Origin: Thermoprotei archaeon
GTDB lineage: Archaea; Thermoproteota; Thermoprotei; QMSL01; B3-G16
Assembly: GCA_021158375.1 (NCBI GenBank)
Contig: JAGGUS010000162.1
Span: forward strand, 1-12,332
Direction: 5' to 3'
DNA length: 12,332 nucleotides
Made by a program: the position numbers and the translations under genes. The notes beneath the pieces are model-generated. The model ran no database searches and had not been told where the DNA came from. It saw nothing but the letters and a program-made list of their open reading frames with translations. Below are positions 1-6,284 of this stretch, in pieces (positions within the stretch are counted from its first letter, which is position 1; each line of letters begins with the position of its first letter).

Positions 1-2
1 CA

Positions 3-431
3 GAGCAATACGTACGAGTGATCAACACGTTAGTTGGAATAAAGGGTGTATCGAACAAGGTTTCACTTGATAGATTATTAAAAAGCATTGAACGATGGAT
101 AGTTGAATGTATTCCCCTTACCATAATAATAACCAACCTTACGTATAATAACTTGCCTGAAGTAGTCAACTGTATAAAATTCATAGGAAGCCATGTGGGA
201 AAGTTCTATAGGAAATCCCCCTTCCTACCAATCCTAATAATTGACGTATCTCCTTACTATCTGATTGCTAAAAGTACCGATGAACAAAATATAGTATTGG
301 CTTATTCATATTACATGAAAAAGAAGATGTATTCCCAACTGAGGAGATTAAAAGTGATGACCATTAGATGGGATATCGGCAGGAGGTCGTTTAATCAAGT
401 AGCTTCATTATTATTGAGGATGATAAGATGA
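3..431 (+). CDS. C-terminal part of an unrecognised protein, tentatively DUF58-like (partial, 5' end outside window)
   Basis: The reading frame is open to the left edge of the window, so the GTG at 18 need not be the start and this is probably the tail of a longer gene. About 143 codons are visible. The segment alternates hydrophobic strands (PLTIIITNL and FLPILIIDVSP) with basic helices and ends in a helix rich in Arg and Leu. This is compatible with the alpha/beta, von Willebrand-A-like C-terminal half of DUF58 proteins, which usually sit between a MoxR ATPase and membrane proteins. That assignment is a weak pattern match; no diagnostic motif is visible in the fragment. The stop overlaps the start of the next gene in an ATGA arrangement, so the two are translationally coupled, and the partner is a membrane protein, as expected for a MoxR/DUF58 operon. 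Confidence 0.5.
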   Translation, partial: EQYVRVINTLVGIKGVSNKVSLDRLLKSIERWIVECIPLTIIITNLTYNNLPEVVNCIKFIGSHVGKFYRKSPFLPILIIDVSPYYLIAKSTDEQNIVLAYSYYMKKKMYSQLRRLKVMTIRWDIGRRSFNQVASLLLRMIR

Positions 432-1084
432 TCCCAATTATAATACTTTTCGTATGCGAGTTTATTAGCTACTCGATAACTCTCTATGTAATAAGTAAGC
501 TTCAAGGCTTAGACAAATTAATTCTTTATCTTGCAACAAAGTTACACATATTAAGGTACACAACTCTAAACGTAATTAGGCTTTTAAAGTACTTTCTGCC
601 TTCATTAATATTCCTATCGTCTATATGTACTATGATTAGACAAAAGGGCACTAAGAGAAACCTTGTTTTTGCTATTCTAACTTATACCTTTATACTGCCA
701 ATAATATCGCCCATCTCCTCTATTTCTGCAATCATGAAGACATATATATTTGGTTCCAATAATGTAACACCTATTGAGATATTAACGATCGGCATTGCTC
801 TCTCAACTCTTTACATTATCGAAATTTATGTTATATGCATCAATGAGTACTCTAAGCACTTCAGGGAGTTAGGAATAGACTGCGCTGAATTAGCATCGTT
901 ATTGAGAAAGCAAGTAGTCCTTATGTTATCTATTACGTTTTTTGCATTATCTATTACTCTACTGTTATGGTACATTTTTCCTCAGCCAAGGCTATCAATA
1001 CTAGAAGAGTATCTCTACTTGGGCGTTATATTATTAGCCTTAGCAGGGCTCCTAGCTCTAATAGAGTACAAAGAGCATATATAA
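428..1084 (+). CDS. Polytopic integral membrane protein, function unknown
   Basis: The protein has 218 residues. Its ATG overlaps the preceding stop by 4 nt (ATGA). Hydrophobic segments suitable for membrane spans lie at about residues 2-24, 55-68, 80-103, 118-140, 166-187 and 195-213, giving five or six helices with short, basic loops such as RQKGTKRN. No catalytic motif or conserved signature was recognised. Its only functional clue is the coupling to the upstream fragment. If that gene is DUF58-like, this would be the membrane partner often found in MoxR-DUF58 clusters, but this is inference. It is the last gene of its operon: more than 200 bp of gene-free DNA follows. Confidence 0.75.
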   Translation: MIPIIILFVCEFISYSITLYVISKLQGLDKLILYLATKLHILRYTTLNVIRLLKYFLPSLIFLSSICTMIRQKGTKRNLVFAILTYTFILPIISPISSISAIMKTYIFGSNNVTPIEILTIGIALSTLYIIEIYVICINEYSKHFRELGIDCAELASLLRKQVVLMLSITFFALSITLLLWYIFPQPRLSILEEYLYLGVILLALAGLLALIEYKEHI

Positions 1085-1303
1085 TATTTTTGTTCTATAG
1101 AATTATTTTATCTATAAATAAAATGTTCTTAGGTTATCGAGTCACTTATATACAAATTGCTAATGAAAAACTATGCAAATGCATCGTTTTCAGCATTTAT
1201 TTAAATTTAAAGCGAAGTTCCCTTTTACAAGTCATCAGCTAATGTGAGAGATAAACATAATTGTTTTATTCCATATTTCCCTAGAGAGTTCTTAGGGGTC
1301 TAT
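1085..1303 (+). promoter_or_regulatory. Gene-free AT-rich leader region with candidate TATA boxes upstream of the zinc dehydrogenase
   Basis: No convincing gene lies here. A TATA-like stretch (ATTTATTTAAATTTAAA, about 1195-1211) could start transcription near 1230 and give a leader of about 75 nt to the ATG at 1304. Another TATA-like box (CTATAAATAAAA) lies near 1112-1123 and would start transcription near 1143, where no gene begins. A 6-bp inverted repeat (AAATGC/GCATTT) sits at about 1177-1198, just before the downstream TATA. None of these is conclusive. The dehydrogenase start is supported by AGGGG at 1294-1298, five bases before the ATG. Confidence 0.35.
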
Positions 1304-2392
1304 ATGGCAAGAAATTATATGAAGGCTGCAATCCTAGAAGCGCCCGGTAGATTAGTCCTGAAGAATGTTCCTATTCCTTCTCTAAATACAGATGAGGTTT
1401 TAGTAAAGGTTCGTGCATGCGGCATTTGTGGAAGTGATGTACGGTATTATTTAGGTGAAAATCCTTGGGCTCTACATACTCTTGGTATAGATGAAAAGAT
1501 GCCTCCTAACATAATTTTAGGTCATGAAATAGCAGGTGAAATAGTAGATGTTGGACGTAATGATCTTAAAGGTAGAATAGGTGATAGAGTAGGCATTATT
1601 GCCTTTAAGTCATGCGGTAAGTGCTATTATTGTAGGAAGGGTCTGCACAATCTATGCGCTGACATGCTTCATATAGGACATGATGGTAGATGGCGTAATG
1701 TAGACTATGTACCTGGGGGCTTTGCTGAATACGTACCAGTATGGGATGATAAGGCGCATAGTATACCAGATAGTATAAGCTTTGATGAAGCTACACAGTT
1801 AGATGGTCTAGCCGTAGCAGTTCATGCTAATAATAGAGGACGCGTTGAACCCGGTGATAGTGTTGCTGTAATCGGGCAAGGTCCTATCGGATTGATGATA
1901 TTACAAGTGGCGAAGGTATTAGGTGCAACTATGACCATAGCAATAGATGTAAGGGAGTTGCCATTAGATGTAGCTTTAAAGCTAGGTGCTGATGTAGCTT
2001 TAAATGGCAAGAGAGACGATATCTTTAAAGAGATAATGAACTTGACGAACGGACATGGTGTTAATATAGTGTTCGATACCGTTGGTACAGCAGATACCGT
2101 TAAAAGTGGCTTAAATTTGTTAGCTCGAGGAGGACGCCTTGTCCTCGTAGCATTATCTAAAACAAAGCTTACAATAGACTTGACAATGTTAAGCGGAGAA
2201 AAGAGCATTACTTCCTCAGCAAATAACTTATACCATGAATATACCATAGCGGTTAATTTGCTGGCCAGCGGAAGAGTAAAGGTAAGGCCGTTTATAACTC
2301 ATATATTCTCTTTAGATGAGATTCATGAAGCATTTGAAATAGCTCTTCATAAGGATAAATATGATGCAATAAAAGTAGTGGTAAAACCATGA
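1304..2392 (+). CDS. Zinc-dependent medium-chain alcohol/polyol dehydrogenase (sorbitol/threonine dehydrogenase-like)
   Basis: This is a classic medium-chain dehydrogenase that should oxidise a secondary alcohol, polyol or sugar alcohol with NAD(P)+ in the cytosol. With the ATG at 1304 it has 362 residues, normal for the family. Visible motifs are the catalytic zinc site (Cys39 in ACGICGSD, His74-Glu75 in GHE), the structural zinc lobe (Cys104, 107, 110, 118) and the Rossmann motif GQGPIG near residue 200. The insertion between the first zinc ligand and GHE (YYLGENPW...) resembles sorbitol or galactitol-phosphate dehydrogenases, but the substrate cannot be fixed. An in-frame GTG at 1244 would add 20 residues unlike the family and has no ribosome site. 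The ATG at 1304 has AGGGG five bases upstream; an ATG at 1319 (MKAAILEAPG) is also possible. It appears monocistronic and faces the zinc-finger gene. Confidence 0.93.
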   Translation: MARNYMKAAILEAPGRLVLKNVPIPSLNTDEVLVKVRACGICGSDVRYYLGENPWALHTLGIDEKMPPNIILGHEIAGEIVDVGRNDLKGRIGDRVGIIAFKSCGKCYYCRKGLHNLCADMLHIGHDGRWRNVDYVPGGFAEYVPVWDDKAHSIPDSISFDEATQLDGLAVAVHANNRGRVEPGDSVAVIGQGPIGLMILQVAKVLGATMTIAIDVRELPLDVALKLGADVALNGKRDDIFKEIMNLTNGHGVNIVFDTVGTADTVKSGLNLLARGGRLVLVALSKTKLTIDLTMLSGEKSITSSANNLYHEYTIAVNLLASGRVKVRPFITHIFSLDEIHEAFEIALHKDKYDAIKVVVKP

Positions 2393-2405
2393 CGAACAGC
2401 GTAAG

Positions 2406-2426
2406 GTAAATAACTTAATCATTTAC
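2406..2426. terminator. Small inverted repeat between convergent genes
   Basis: GGTAAA-type stem: GTAAAT at 2406-2411 pairs with ATTTAC at 2421-2426 across a 9-nt loop. It lies in the 37-bp gap between the convergent dehydrogenase and zinc-finger genes. On the plus strand it is followed by a pyrimidine-rich run (2431-2448) that could serve as a U-rich archaeal terminator. The stem is short and AT-rich, so it may be chance. Confidence 0.25.
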
Positions 2427-2429
2427 TAA

Positions 2430-2588
2430 CTACTCTTCTTTCTTCTTCGTACCTACTCCTCCACCTTTACTTTTTGGCTCTATGAACTCCTTAAAGTACC
2501 AGCTATGCGCCCTCTTTATATGCTTTAACAGCGATTTGTATGTAAACATACCTCGGGCGCAGACAGGACATGGTCTTCCCATGCGCAT
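2430..2588 (-). CDS. Small C2H2 zinc-finger mini-protein (50-52 aa), probably leaderless
   Basis: The protein consists of one zinc finger, C-P-V-C-X12-H-I-K-R-A-H (C-X2-C-X12-H-X4-H), with the expected aromatic/hydrophobic spacing (F, L). A basic tail ends GTKKKEE. The frame stays open upstream to 2663, but that extension is hydrophobic, unlike the rest, and would place the promoter inside the gene. A strong TATA box (TTTATAAATA, 2612 to 2603 on the minus strand) is centred about 26 bp from the twin start codons at 2588 and 2582. Transcription would therefore begin at or beside the start codon. GGGGG at 2589-2593 or so could also serve the ATG at 2582. Such tiny finger proteins are common in archaea, usually as uncharacterised DNA- or RNA-binding factors or protein-interaction modules. 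Its target is unknown. Confidence 0.75.
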   Translation of the reverse strand: MRMGRPCPVCARGMFTYKSLLKHIKRAHSWYFKEFIEPKSKGGGVGTKKKEE

Positions 2589-2602
2589 CCCCCGATACAC
2601 TA

Positions 2603-2614
2603 TATTTATAAAAA
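2603..2614 (-). promoter_or_regulatory. TATA box of the zinc-finger gene
   Basis: The minus strand reads TTTTTATAAATA. The box is centred about 20 to 26 bp upstream of the two candidate ATGs (2588, 2582), the spacing at which archaeal RNA polymerase starts. It implies a leaderless or nearly leaderless transcript and decides the start against the longer open frame. Confidence 0.6.
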
Positions 2615-2686
2615 GGTCTATTTGAACATAACTCTTGACTACGACAATGATGTTATAAATCACGATGTAAATGGCTACTCAGTAGA

Positions 2687-2716
2687 TATATTACATACAA
2701 ACTTGATTGTAATATA
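2687..2716. repeat. 8-bp perfect inverted repeat in the gap behind the methyltransferase gene
   Basis: TATATTAC (2687-2694) pairs perfectly with GTAATATA (2709-2716) across a 14-nt spacer. It lies between the end of the methyltransferase gene and the promoter of the zinc-finger gene, about 75-100 bp upstream of that promoter. It could be a terminator stem for the former or an operator for the latter; the sequence alone does not decide. The rest of the 2589-2776 gap shows nothing else. Confidence 0.3.
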
Positions 2717-2776
2717 CCTTGCTTAGTGGCATATAATCCTTGTCTCATTTCTCATGATGTGCGACAAATCGGTGTA

Positions 2777-3391
2777 TTACTTAGGATTTATATTTCCCTT
2801 TTCATCGCTTAGCGAGTATGGAATTTCGTATACGTATATGTTTTGCTTTTCATCTTTAACTAAAGGCTTCCAACCAACTATCGGAAATATATACGTAACT
2901 ACCCTAGCACCATGTTTTAGCTCTTTGGCCATCTTATCTTTGAGTCTCTCATTAGCGTATTGACTTAGATATAGGAAGACCACGTCGGCTTTATGTAAGT
3001 TTATATTGAATAAATTCCCTGTTATCACCTTGACGAATTCCTCTACGTTCGCTCTCCTTACATTCCTCCTAGCTATCCATGCTAGTAGCGGATTACACTC
3101 AACACCTACTGCAAAGGCACCATATTCTATGGTTGCCAGAATTAATACTCTCCCATCTCCGCAACCCAGATCGTATAATATTTCGTGGGGCTTCAGTCCG
3201 GCAAGAGATAGTGCTCTTCTAGCAATTTTTATTGGAGTTGGCACATATATGGCACAAGGAACGCCAAATTTCAATATCGAGATTATAAGGATTATTAAAC
3301 AGATAAACGTGATGATAATTAAAAGCTGACCTACTGCCACTCTCTCATTCCTTATATAATCTATAGTAATAGAATCATATTTAGGTGTCAT
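2777..3391 (-). CDS. Membrane-anchored class I SAM-dependent methyltransferase (FAM173/ATPSCKMT-like)
   Basis: The protein has one N-terminal transmembrane helix (about residues 21-41) followed by a cytoplasmic Rossmann methyltransferase domain. Motif I is YDLGCGDGR (73-81), the acidic residue binding the SAM ribose is Glu98 in GVECNP, and a motif resembling IV is VVFLYLS (about 137-143). A V-P-T-P element (50-53) joins helix and domain. The order helix, PTP, DLGCGDGR resembles the FAM173 family, whose eukaryotic members methylate a lysine of the ATP synthase c subunit. A membrane-protein lysine substrate is therefore conceivable but unproven. The start codon at 3391 lies one base from the divergent dehydrogenase ATG and has no evident promoter. 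An in-frame GTG at 3340, just before the membrane helix, is a reasonable alternative (187 aa). Confidence 0.85.
   Translation of the reverse strand: MTPKYDSITIDYIRNERVAVGQLLIIITFICLIILIISILKFGVPCAIYVPTPIKIARRALSLAGLKPHEILYDLGCGDGRVLILATIEYGAFAVGVECNPLLAWIARRNVRRANVEEFVKVITGNLFNINLHKADVVFLYLSQYANERLKDKMAKELKHGARVVTYIFPIVGWKPLVKDEKQNIYVYEIPYSLSDEKGNINPK
3351..3359 (+). promoter_or_regulatory. TATA box of the second dehydrogenase, inside the 5' end of the divergent methyltransferase frame
   Basis: CTTATATAA is centred near 3356, predicting a start of transcription near 3382. An AGGTG ribosome site (3383-3387) would then lie at the very 5' end of the mRNA, five bases before the ATG at 3393. The box falls within the first codons of the methyltransferase as annotated from 3391. 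On the other strand the same box would start transcription near 3330, where no start codon fits. Confidence 0.5.
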
Positions 3392-3392
3392 A

Positions 3393-4430
3393 ATGCCTAG
3401 AGAATTGCTATTAGTGGCTCCTCGAAAATTAGTTATAAGAGAGTATGAAGAGCGTCCTTTAAAGCCAAACGAAGTGAGAATAAAAAGCGTATTTTCAGCT
3501 GAAAAACATGGTACTATGATGGCTTTCTATAGAGGTGAGGTACCTTTCATAGATAAGGAATTCAATGAGCAACTGCATCTATTCATTAGACGTAAGGAGA
3601 AGAAAAGCATCTATCCAATGTATATGGGGAATATGACTGTAGGCGTTGTTACTGAAATTGGAACAAATGTGAAGAACTTTAAAGTTGGCGATAGAGTATT
3701 CGGTTATCTCCCTATAAGAGAGACACATACTGTTACTGAAGATAAGGTATGGCTTGCTCCCCCTGAACTCAGTGACGAAGAATTAGTTTGTATAGATCCT
3801 GCTGTAGTAGCGCTCATGGCTGTTAGGGAAGGCCATATAAGATTAGGAGAAAAAGTTGCAATATTTGGATTAGGGGCTATTGGTTTAATGGCAGTCCAAA
3901 TGGCAAAGCTTTCTGGAGCCATATTCGTAATAGGCGTTGATCCACTAGATACCAGAAGGAAGCTGGCCGAAAAATACGGTGCAGACGTAACTTTAAATCC
4001 ATTTGAATGCGATGTCGGATTAGAAATAAAGAGGTTAACTGAAGGTAAGGGGGTCGATGTATCCCTTGAGATAAGCGGTTCTTACCAAGCCTTACATCAA
4101 GCAATTAGAGCTACATGTTATGGTGGAAGAATTGTCCCTGTCTCATGGTATCATGGCGAAGCTAAAGGACTTTTCCTAGGTGAGGAGTTCCATTTTAATA
4201 GGCAAGTGATAATTTCTGGAGCTAGAGTAGAGAGCGAGCCCTATCGTGAATATCCATTGTGGACTAGACAAAGGGTATACGAGACTGTAATTGAGCTATT
4301 TAAGAGGAAGAAGCTAACAGTTAAAGGAATGTTACATCCTATAGTACCCTTTGATAAAGTAGTAGAAGCTTATGAATTGATAGATAAGCACCCTGAGAAA
4401 GTAATTAAATTGGGAGTGAGGTACGAATGA
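3393..4430 (+). CDS. Medium-chain dehydrogenase lacking zinc ligands
   Basis: This is an MDR-superfamily oxidoreductase of 345 residues with the GroES-like N-terminal domain and a complete Rossmann domain (FGLGAIG near residue 158; VIGVDP in the following strand suggests the coenzyme 2'-position acidic site). Unlike the dehydrogenase at 1304, the catalytic Cys is replaced (FSAEKHGT), the GHE motif reads GNM, and the four structural cysteines are absent. It is thus a zinc-free reductase or dehydrogenase. Similar MDRs without zinc are placed near bacteriochlorophyllide and sugar dehydrogenase-like families, but the substrate is unknown. AGGTG lies five bases before the ATG. It appears monocistronic and ends convergent with the RdhA-like gene. 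Confidence 0.9.
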   Translation: MPRELLLVAPRKLVIREYEERPLKPNEVRIKSVFSAEKHGTMMAFYRGEVPFIDKEFNEQLHLFIRRKEKKSIYPMYMGNMTVGVVTEIGTNVKNFKVGDRVFGYLPIRETHTVTEDKVWLAPPELSDEELVCIDPAVVALMAVREGHIRLGEKVAIFGLGAIGLMAVQMAKLSGAIFVIGVDPLDTRRKLAEKYGADVTLNPFECDVGLEIKRLTEGKGVDVSLEISGSYQALHQAIRATCYGGRIVPVSWYHGEAKGLFLGEEFHFNRQVIISGARVESEPYREYPLWTRQRVYETVIELFKRKKLTVKGMLHPIVPFDKVVEAYELIDKHPEKVIKLGVRYE

Positions 4431-4473
4431 TCTCTTAAATTTTATTTACCTATCTCACCTGACTAGCAATGTA

Positions 4474-4496
4474 GTGATTATTATATAGATAATCAC
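4474..4496. terminator. Hairpin between convergent genes, probable bidirectional terminator
   Basis: GTGATTAT (4474-4481) and ATAATCAC (4489-4496) form a perfect 8-bp stem with a 7-nt loop. An outer repeat TAAATTTT/AAAATTTA (4436-4443 and 4506-4513) encloses it, with T-runs on each strand beside it. It occupies the 88-bp gap between two converging genes, where a shared terminator would be expected. Confidence 0.5.
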
Positions 4497-4518
4497 AGAC
4501 TTTTCAAAATTTAATACT

Positions 4519-5568
4519 TCAAACTCCTCCTGTTATCTTTCTTAACGCTTTTTGTCTGGCTTCGATACGATACATGTCCCATAATGTCCTACTGTAAGGA
4601 CACGCATATATGCACTTAGCACAGCTATGTCCTATTTTACGCCAGTATTCATAACAGCGAACTGGATCTATACTCCATTTAAGTACTCCTATCTGTCCAG
4701 CTCTACTTTCCCAAGATGGCGGTCCATATGGTATGGCTCCTGCAGGGCATGCATCAGCGCAGAGGTTACAGTTCATGCATTTATCCCACAGGCCGAAGCT
4801 TATAGGACGATCTGGTACAAGCGGTGCATCAGTAAGTACTTTAGCGAGTCTAACCCTAGCGCCAAACTCTGGAGTTATTAATAAGCCCATTCTTCCAACC
4901 TCTCCTAATCCAGCTAAAACCGCAAATGGTATTGTTAGGCTACCCTCGTTACCTTGCGGTAATGCATTGTAGCCTAAACTTCTAATAAATTCTGATACCA
5001 GTAATGCCGTAATCGACATCCTTGAATAATTCAGCCCTACTTCTGCTGAAAGAATAATATCATCCCTATTAGCGCCTATATCCATTTCAAATCCTAAAAC
5101 CACTACATATCTAACCTTAAATGGGGGATCGAATTCTGCATAAGCCCATCTTTCGTCATATGGCGCTACTCCAACTAGATCAGCACCATAAAATAGCGAC
5201 GCCCTTTTTATTACCTTAGTCAGAAGGTCTTTATCGTAAGCTTCGATTTTCGCTCTACGTGCCCTCCAACTCCTCATCATATGTATGTTGTGAAGCATCC
5301 ACGAAGTCCTAATCAATCCTTCTCCTAAGACATCCATATTATCTAATTTCTCTTCGAGGTATCCTTCTTTTCGATACCTGAAGAATACTGTCCTTTTACG
5401 TGAAAATCGACTATAATCTTCTCTTATTCGATAAGGTATTTCGTCTACGTTTAACTCCTTTACACCAAGGGCATTTCTAACAAGTCTTGAAAACTCTTCC
5501 TTCTCTATTACTCTAGCCACGCCAAGTCCTTTTAGTATCTCTTCTAGACGTCCTTGATTAAGATGCAT
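4519..5568 (-). CDS. Reductive dehalogenase-like corrinoid/iron-sulfur protein, cytosolic
   Basis: The C-terminal half matches the reductive-dehalogenase (RdhA) fold: the core GLNYSRM (about 178-184), FIRSLGYNA, IPFAVLAGLGEVGR, ITPEFG and TDAPLVPDRPI. Two ferredoxin-type 4Fe-4S sites follow, Cys264-X2-Cys-X2-Cys-X3-Cys274 and Cys305-X10-Cys316-X2-Cys319-X3-Cys323-P. In characterised relatives this fold binds base-off cobalamin and removes halogen from organohalides; the epoxyqueuosine reductase QueG is a distant cousin. There is no twin-arginine signal and no RdhB-type membrane anchor next to it, so it should be cytosolic, as in catabolic rather than respiratory homologues. At 349 aa it is shorter than respiratory RdhA (about 450-550). 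The first about 110 residues are basic and unrecognised. A TATA box 26 bp upstream predicts a leaderless mRNA starting at 5568. The substrate is unknown and need not be halogenated. Confidence 0.87.
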   Translation of the reverse strand: MHLNQGRLEEILKGLGVARVIEKEEFSRLVRNALGVKELNVDEIPYRIREDYSRFSRKRTVFFRYRKEGYLEEKLDNMDVLGEGLIRTSWMLHNIHMMRSWRARRAKIEAYDKDLLTKVIKRASLFYGADLVGVAPYDERWAYAEFDPPFKVRYVVVLGFEMDIGANRDDIILSAEVGLNYSRMSITALLVSEFIRSLGYNALPQGNEGSLTIPFAVLAGLGEVGRMGLLITPEFGARVRLAKVLTDAPLVPDRPISFGLWDKCMNCNLCADACPAGAIPYGPPSWESRAGQIGVLKWSIDPVRCYEYWRKIGHSCAKCIYACPYSRTLWDMYRIEARQKALRKITGGV

Positions 5569-5588
5569 TAGTATAATGTTATCCGGTA

Positions 5589-5600
5589 CTTTTTTAAACG
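5589..5600 (-). promoter_or_regulatory. TATA box for the RdhA-like gene (leaderless transcript)
   Basis: The minus strand reads CGTTTAAAAAAG. It is centred about 26 bp upstream of the ATG at 5568 and there is no Shine-Dalgarno site before that ATG. The two observations agree on a leaderless mRNA. Confidence 0.5.
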
Positions 5601-5652
5601 TTTAACTACGAACATCTGCTTAAGTACTAACTAATACGCTTTAGGTGTGATC

Positions 5653-6270
5653 ATGTACCTATATCCATATCCTAGACGCCGATATGGCGTGGTTAGCATA
5701 ATTGAGGCGTTAAATAGGAACGAAGTGCTCGCACTGATGATATCCCTCCTAGCCTTAGCTTTCATCTATACTGGTGTCTTCTCTCTCATTCGTAGAGGTC
5801 TAGGGTATTTCATTGTAATTCTACTTCTTACCGCTCCCTCCTTCCTCATACATGAACTTGCTCATAGACAGGTCGCCCGTCATTATGGATACTTAGCCCG
5901 CTATGTGATATTCCCGTCGTGGTTTTTAGTATCCCTCTTAACGGCCTTTTTACCGTTCTTCAGGATTATTGCCTTAGGTTCCGTAATAATCTATGCATAT
6001 GTCTTACCAAGAGATGTGAATGTAAAAATTGCTCTTGCAGGCCCTCTTTCAAATGTAGTTATGGCTGCTATTAGTATCTTTTTCTCTCGAATTATCCATT
6101 ATCCCATCTCTACATATCTATACGTCTTCTCGAACATAAACGCTCTCTATGCTCTATTTAACCTTCTTCCCATACCTCCTCTTGATGGATTTAAGGTTTT
6201 CAAAGGTAATGTCCGTATGTGGATAATTGCGTTCCTATTATCGTTAGTGTTCTTCTTATTGACAACATGA
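5653..6270 (+). CDS. M50 / site-2-protease-like membrane zinc metalloprotease
   Basis: The protein is a 205-residue multi-spanning membrane protein. The zinc-binding motif HELAH (His67-Glu68, His71) sits within a hydrophobic helix (FLIHELAHRQVARHYG), and the third ligand comes from LLPIPPLDGFKVF (Asp178), the usual second M50 signature. Both halves of the active site are present, so the enzyme should be active, cleaving substrates within the membrane. AGP-SN near 129-134 is also typical of the family. There is no PDZ or CBS domain, so this is the minimal archaeal form. An in-frame GTG at 5647 lies within the ribosome site AGGTGATC. The ATG at 5653, five bases after it, is the better start. 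Its neighbours give no clue to the substrate. Confidence 0.88.
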   Translation: MYLYPYPRRRYGVVSIIEALNRNEVLALMISLLALAFIYTGVFSLIRRGLGYFIVILLLTAPSFLIHELAHRQVARHYGYLARYVIFPSWFLVSLLTAFLPFFRIIALGSVIIYAYVLPRDVNVKIALAGPLSNVVMAAISIFFSRIIHYPISTYLYVFSNINALYALFNLLPIPPLDGFKVFKGNVRMWIIAFLLSLVFFLLTT

Positions 6271-6284
6271 TCGCTTAAATTAGG

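Noticed and set aside
967..1242. 91-residue plus-strand frame overlapping the membrane protein end
   Set aside because: It overlaps the well-supported membrane protein in another frame, has no ribosome site or family resemblance, and its sequence is typical of translated non-coding AT-rich DNA.
1085..1303. Possible C/D-box or other small RNA after the TATA-like box at 1112-1123
   Set aside because: No convincing C (RUGAUGA) and D (CUGA) box pair or stable fold could be seen; only an orphan TATA-like box.
1822..2247. 141-residue minus-strand frame inside the zinc dehydrogenase
   Set aside because: Antisense shadow of a clear MDR gene; no motif, promoter or ribosome site.
2589..2663. N-terminal extension of the zinc-finger protein to 77 residues
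   Set aside because: It would contain the TATA box, is compositionally unlike the rest, and has no ribosome site.
4519..5568. Interpretation as epoxyqueuosine reductase QueG
   Set aside because: The long run of RdhA-type motifs (AGLGEVGR, ITPEFG, TDAPLVPDRPI) and C-X10-C-X2-C-X3-C second cluster fit the dehalogenase branch better; a distant relation remains.
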